Part shown: piece after piece, positions 9,001 to 10,493 of the stretch
How the letters are laid out: every line of letters starts with the position of its first letter
Position numbering within the stretch: position 1 is the stretch's first letter
Source of the DNA: Chrysochromulina parva
Taxonomy: Eukaryota > Haptophyta > Prymnesiales > Chrysochromulinaceae
Assembly: GCA_002887195.1 (NCBI GenBank)
Contig: PJAB01002104.1
Span: forward strand, 1 to 10,493
Direction: 5' to 3'
Length of the DNA: 10,493 nucleotides
Notes under the pieces: model-generated
Database searches by the model: none
The model's input: the letters and a program-made list of their open reading frames with translations, nothing else
What the model was told of the DNA's origin: nothing
Program-made: the position numbers and the translations under genes

Positions 9001-10493
9001 CGTCCGAGTTCGAGCGCCACGTAGGCGAAGAGAGAGGGGTTGACGATGGTGCCCGAGGCGAGCAAGTACGAGACGCGCATCTGGAGCACGCGCATCGAGC
9101 TCATCAGGTACCGGTAAGGGAACGAGGCGATCGGGCCCCAGCGCGCGGTGCCGTTGAGCATGGGCGCGGAGGCGTTCCACGGGCCGCCACGCTCCGCTGG
9201 ATGGTTCGTCATCCACTCGCTCGCCCATTGGCCTTCGTACTCTTCGTTCTCGTCGCCCAGCAGCCCACCGCTCGCAAGGATGGGGGCCGACTCGTTGAGA
9301 AGGACGTACTCGCGCGCCCAAAAGCTCTCGAAGCCCTGCCCGCTCGGCGTGTGCGGAATTTGGTACCAGTAGTGCTCGACGAAGCCGTTGCGCGAGCCAA
9401 AGCCGAGGGAGAGCCCGTAGTTCGACTCGCCACCCATGAGCACCTTGGACGGAACGCCCTCGCACACCCTCGCCCACGCATCGAGGCGCTCGCGCACGTG
9501 CGGAAAGAGGGCCGCGGGGTCGTAATTTGGGTCGTACGGAGTGGTGAACGTCGCGCTCGGGTGTTTCGGCCCGATGTACTCGTCGCCGTACGACGCGGAT
9601 GCGTAGCCCGCATACATCATGACGACGGTCTCGTTTTGGCAGAGGCCGGTGGCTCCGAGCGCCGAGAGGAATGCGAGGTACCGTGCGTGGAAGTACGGGT
9701 GAATGGGGTCGTACGAGCCACCCATCTCGGCATTGGCTGCGTCGGTGTAGCGTGTCGAGAGATTTCGTCCCGCCAAATAGGCCGCCGCAGAGCCTATGTG
9801 CGAGGTGAGGATGCGAAGCTCCACCTTCCAGCCACGTCTGCGAGCCTCGGCGACGTTAGCATGGAGCGGTGCGAAGTTGTACGTCCCCTCGGTCGGCTCG
9901 AGCTGCAGCCACGTCGCCCAGATCGAGTAGACGGGCGTCGACCTGAAGGACATCTCGGACGCTCGCGGCAGCACCCTGGCCGATGGGCCGCCAAAGGGCA
10001 AGTGCATATTTGGCCAGTCGTTGTAGTACCGCTTGGGCGGCGTCGGCACGTAGCCGAAGGAGCGCTGCATCCCCAGCAGGCCCCTGGGCGACGGCTTAGT
10101 GCCAGGCGGCAGCCCCCAGTCGTATCCAAACACCGTCGTGTTGGGCGCGTCGCGCCATGGATCAGGAACCACGTTGGCATACGTTTGGGACGATTGGAGG
10201 GGCGTGCAGCCATTGAAGGTGGCGGCTTCCTCCGCGTTCCGGCCGAGGCACGAGAAGTTGCCAAACCAGGCCGTCGGCCACACATCCTCTCCCGCATCGA
10301 CCAATAGGGATTGGGGCGGCCACATTGGCGGCGGCGCCGGAGGCGAAGGCGGCGGCGAGGGCGGCGCGGGCACCTGCTTCGCCCACGTCACACCGCCCAT
10401 CCAGTTGCCCCTACCCACCCACATTGACATGCGCGGGCACGTGCTCGATGGCTGGCTGTATGCGTATGAGTACGAGAACAGGTGGCACACGCC
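1..10493 (-). CDS. Giant multidomain DUF1800 protein, partial at both ends (3,497 codons in window)
   Basis: This is a single open frame on the minus strand; bases 1-2 belong to the next codon. Residue n ends at + position 10493-3(n-1). There are no stops, no start codon can be chosen, and the C-terminus lies past base 1. Domain order is: Pro linker (42-60), glycoside-hydrolase-like barrel (about 61-530), beta-sandwich (567-697), SEA-like module (703-800), Pro linker (806-837), 15 Cys repeats (838-1246), Ser/Pro tract (1250-1539) and split DUF1800 (1661 to about 3486). Many Cys residues and N-x-S/T sequons point to the secretory route. No transmembrane segment is visible, but the signal peptide and any anchor would lie outside the window. 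The exact role is unknown. DUF1800 proteins have no settled biochemical function. No intron is needed, and the domain match stays in one frame throughout. That the frame is one gene is near certain; its function is not. Confidence 0.93.
36..944 (-). other. DUF1800 domain, C-terminal block (residues 3184 to about 3486)
   Basis: The block opens SILSLGNFSFRNPPKF, then gives ETSALLDHLLYHPNTAPFIV, YRLIQRLVTSNPSPRYV (about 3242) and GQYGDLGATFAAILLDREAR. LREPLLKLLHLMRAMEF (about 3303) and FQSPSVFNFYKPEF (about 3343) follow. All are standard C-terminal DUF1800 motifs with no break. The tail ELDLLLTAGRLSPNTRALL fits the family's last helix, so the DUF1800 domain is essentially complete at base 36. 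Any further C-terminal domain or membrane anchor lies off the left edge. Confidence 0.92.
945..2189 (-). other. Second Cys-rich insertion in DUF1800 (about residues 2769-3183)
   Basis: About 415 residues separate the middle and C-terminal blocks. Visible phrases are VLANSSALYAQLC, LACTGLECDVDTARTVQL, YEYVRVPCVELTWF, CCRNDGSDGNGYHQC, YFVERVTYATAEQRC, ACQTFVQVHPEGWVGVVH and TCMCSANVVELVVF. The mix of beta strands and paired Cys suggests one or two disulfide-bonded beta domains. I have no family name for them. Long hydrophobic strands and sequons agree with an extracellular location. Confidence 0.6.
2190..3134 (-). other. DUF1800 domain, middle block (residues 2454-2768)
   Basis: This is the best-conserved part. 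RQRAAFALSQILVIGEQGL starts at residue 2559. It is followed by YYDIFVRHAFGSYRAILNEV, SPLMSKYLTYDANRG, and DENYAREIMQLFTIGL at 2636-2651. YDNGDIMAFARVWTGY and FPKMDLHDRYLGDRYPLC come next. These are the classic DUF1800 signatures in the classic order. The acidic and Arg residues of D-E-N-Y-A-R-E are intact. In bacteria such proteins are usually exported and often encoded beside DUF1501. No DUF1501 gene lies in this window. Confidence 0.92.
3186..3341 (-). other. Cytochrome b5-like HPG segment 2 (His2405, His2435)
   Basis: The segment reads SCWRQVPRQEGNVYDFSYW, then ASSHPG, then an acidic NENSNPIEAF-like helix and FPTSH. NVYDFSYW...HPG matches the b5 N-V-Y-D-V-T-x-(F/W)...HPGG region, but the last Gly is Thr. 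The two His are 30 residues apart, longer than in b5. The segment lies immediately before the middle DUF1800 block. Ligand binding is uncertain. Confidence 0.45.
4431..4553 (-). other. Cytochrome b5-like HPGG segment 1 (His1991, His2018)
   Basis: The residues PIFDFTNWVHPGG resemble the cytochrome b5 core V-Y-D-V-T-x-F-x-x-x-H-P-G-G. They are followed by LCGSVRFNWLSRSPSH. The HPGG His (4521-4523) and the second His (4440-4442) are 27 residues apart, against about 24 in classical cytochrome b5. Haem binding is therefore possible, with these two His as axial ligands, but the domain is short and Cys-rich. It may be a degenerate or structural derivative. Confidence 0.5.
4743..5030 (-). other. GCY...CIC cysteine module (residues 1822-1917)
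   Basis: The order is C-T-G-M-x-x-x-I-T-S-I-D-E-C-T-A-A-A-x-A-L, then PRGCYLEGNPPIWY, then CKPNDVCICRR. The phrase I-x-S-x-x-E-C-x-x-A-A...P-x-G-C-Y...C-I-C is one I recall from predicted surface proteins of protists and algae. At least six Cys suggest a disulfide-bonded fold. Function is unknown. Confidence 0.5.
5274..5513 (-). other. DUF1800 domain, N-terminal block (about residues 1661-1740)
   Basis: The block starts SRLASRFLMQATFGPTTSLL. This A-x-R-F-L-x-Q-A-T-F-G-P-T signature is the hallmark opening of DUF1800 proteins. It is followed by a helix, then DWVGAQMAAPMSLLRTHYRR and VNPR, which match the usual W-x-x-x-Q-x-x-x-P-x-S-x-x-R-x-x-Y-R-x-R region. After this block the family sequence is interrupted by a long Cys-rich insertion. 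Confidence 0.85.
5514..5876 (-). other. Segment between the Ser/Pro tract and DUF1800 (about residues 1540-1660)
   Basis: The segment begins AAFPATNYTYPAPVG and includes LLTLGLLTNASQNT and AYRIDRYTTSGDTN. I see no named domain, but it has the look of a small beta-rich lead-in with sequons. In-frame continuity from the Pro tract into DUF1800 passes through here without any break. Confidence 0.45.
6070..6188 (-). repeat. 47-bp direct repeat within the Ser/Pro tract, offset 72 bp
   Basis: Bases 6070-6116 recur exactly at 6142-6188. The 72-bp offset is 24 codons, so the duplication keeps the frame. The repeated unit encodes a PPPLPSLPPPPSPPP-like string containing two Leu. This looks like recent slippage or unequal exchange. 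Confidence 0.75.
6490..6513. repeat. (GGC)8 trinucleotide run
   Basis: Eight perfect GGC units lie on the + strand and encode a run of Pro on the minus strand. A second run of about nine units follows at 6593-6619. The + strand around both is strongly G-rich, so slippage and G-quadruplex formation are plausible. Confidence 0.8.
6593..6619. repeat. (GCG)9 trinucleotide run
   Basis: Nine perfect GCG/GGC units on the + strand encode poly-Pro on the minus strand. This is the longest perfect triplet run I see in the window and a likely length-polymorphic site. Confidence 0.8.
6756..7982 (-). repeat. Array of 15 Cys repeats, consensus GCTDxxAxNYxxxATxDDGSC (residues 838-1246)
   Basis: Fifteen units follow one another with linkers mostly of 2-6 residues. 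Unit bounds on the + strand are 7920-7982, 7845-7907, 7767-7829, 7698-7757, 7617-7682, 7545-7607, 7467-7529, 7392-7457, 7287-7352, 7206-7271, 7122-7187, 7044-7106, 6966-7028, 6834-6950 and 6756-6818. Each starts G-C (the ninth starts S-C) and ends in Cys, so one intra-unit disulfide is the simplest model. Typical units are GCTDSRALNYRVFAVVDDGT and GCTAPAAANYNSLATLDDGS, each closed by C. The D-D-G-S/T-C tail resembles a calcium loop, but binding is not shown. Similar repeats occur in surface proteins of marine Bacteroidetes and in algal gene models. The array probably forms a stalk or adhesive region. Confidence 0.9.
7983..8078 (-). repeat. Pro-rich linker between the SEA-like module and the Cys repeats (residues 806-837)
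   Basis: About 32 residues of SPSPPPPMPPPPSPPRPP character lead straight into the first GCTDS unit. The linker is probably a rigid polyproline-II spacer. Confidence 0.85.
8094..8387 (-). other. Small SEA-like alpha/beta module (residues 703-800)
   Basis: The visible order is a strand (TIVRRVVVQM), an acidic turn (SGDVPDFG), a helix (LADLARRFATLAGV), a strand (AVEVEVSSASAILTVRIAV), an Ala-rich helix, and a terminal strand (GLSIASAPIV). A short beta-alpha-beta-beta-alpha-beta module with a phrase like GDVxDFxT...LAxxxGVxxSxVxVxV is common in predicted surface proteins of marine algae, from memory. It sits directly before a Pro linker, as a spacer domain would. The name is by resemblance only. 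No autoproteolytic GSxxx site is obvious. Confidence 0.4.
8403..8795 (-). other. Beta-sandwich-like accessory region after the barrel (residues 567-697)
   Basis: The region starts at FWGTDGVGGAPYDWIAR and ends near MVRVIKYG. Strand-like hydrophobic stretches alternate with turns (for example GVIGFTLD, VIKVSLFDV, LKTLTFV, FDFEVRAF). This order, W/Y-x-x-R, then V-x-I-K-V-x-x-x-D, then K-T-x-T-F, is what I would expect of a jelly-roll domain following a GH-like barrel. No binding residues can be named, so the call rests on pattern only. Confidence 0.4.
8900..10313 (-). other. TIM-barrel glycoside-hydrolase-like region (about residues 61-530)
   Basis: The clearest signature is near residues 194-206, WLQLEPTEGTYNF, followed by an amphipathic helix and a strand reading GWKVELRIL. 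This W-x-x-(L)EP-x-x-G-x-Y-x-F pattern followed by A..RG..V.LR is typical of the first strands of clan GH-A-like barrels (GH42, GH10 and related DUF4832-type proteins). Candidate acidic residues are Glu305 in SYGDEYIG, after a strand-like VVMMYAGY, and Glu356 in GGESNYG. A later stretch, VALELGRTAANAPDAF (near 9000), looks like the conserved C-terminal cap after such barrels. Several sequons (for example NETV, NASA, NGTA) suit an extracellular domain. I cannot assign a family or a substrate, and catalytic activity is unproven. It could also be a non-catalytic carbohydrate-binding relative. Confidence 0.55.
10314..10370 (-). repeat. Short Pro-rich linker (residues 42-60)
   Basis: The segment reads PAPPSPPPSPPAPPPMWPP. 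It uses the same SPPP style as the two later linkers and separates the N-terminal fragment from the hydrolase-like region. Confidence 0.8.
10371..10493 (-). other. Unassigned N-terminal segment of the visible protein
   Basis: Residues 1-41 are rich in Tyr, Ser, Trp and Met, with two Cys. I recognise no domain here. It is probably the tail of a domain that lies upstream of the window edge. Confidence 0.4.

Noticed and set aside
8610..10307. A 565-codon + strand ORF, the longest ATG-to-stop ORF in the window
   Set aside because: Its codons lie exactly opposite those of the real gene. In that register stops arise only from TCA, TTA or CTA codons of the gene, which are rare at this G+C. The translation is Arg/Ala/Val-rich with no recognisable motif.
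1..10493. Bacterial operon with a DUF1501 partner, tRNA or rRNA genes, insertion sequences, promoters or terminators
   Set aside because: A single coding frame occupies every base. I saw no tRNA-like fold, transposase motif, terminal inverted repeat or intergenic gap.

Overview
The window is one piece of one gene. On the minus strand, the frame whose codons occupy + positions 3-5, 6-8 and so on up to 10491-10493 has no stop codon anywhere. I translated it line by line and met no TAA, TAG or TGA in 3,497 codons. Neither the start nor the stop lies in the window, so the gene runs off both ends and a caller that looks for ATG-to-stop ORFs misses it. Every other long ORF, on either strand, is a shadow of this frame.

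The protein reads from high to low coordinates as a mosaic. It has a short unassigned N-terminal stretch and a small Pro linker. Next come a TIM-barrel glycoside-hydrolase-like region (about 8900-10313), a beta-sandwich-like region (8403-8795) and a small SEA-like alpha/beta module (8094-8387). A Pro-rich linker leads to 15 tandem Cys repeats of the type GC-T-D-x-x-A-x-N-Y...D-D-G-S-C (6756-7982). A 290-residue Ser/Pro tract (5877-6746) leads to a very large DUF1800 domain (about 36-5513). That domain is split into three recognisable blocks by two long Cys-rich insertions. The first insertion holds a GCY...CIC module and two HPG(G) segments that resemble cytochrome b5 haem-binding loops.

The organism is most likely a eukaryotic phytoplankton species, with haptophyte or another chromist alga as my best guess. 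The reasons are the pherophorin-like SPPP tract, the mixture of modules familiar from marine algal gene models, and a G+C of roughly two thirds by eye. A bacterium with giant surface proteins is less likely but cannot be excluded, because the frame is uninterrupted and both DUF1800 and the Cys repeat also occur in bacteria.

The Cys content, the many N-x-S/T sequons and the Pro-rich spacers suggest an extracellular or cell-surface protein. In this reading a carbohydrate-active head is held away from a DUF1800 body by rigid rods. That architecture is inference. No RNA gene, mobile element, CRISPR array, promoter or terminator is visible, and no stretch longer than 300 bases is non-coding.
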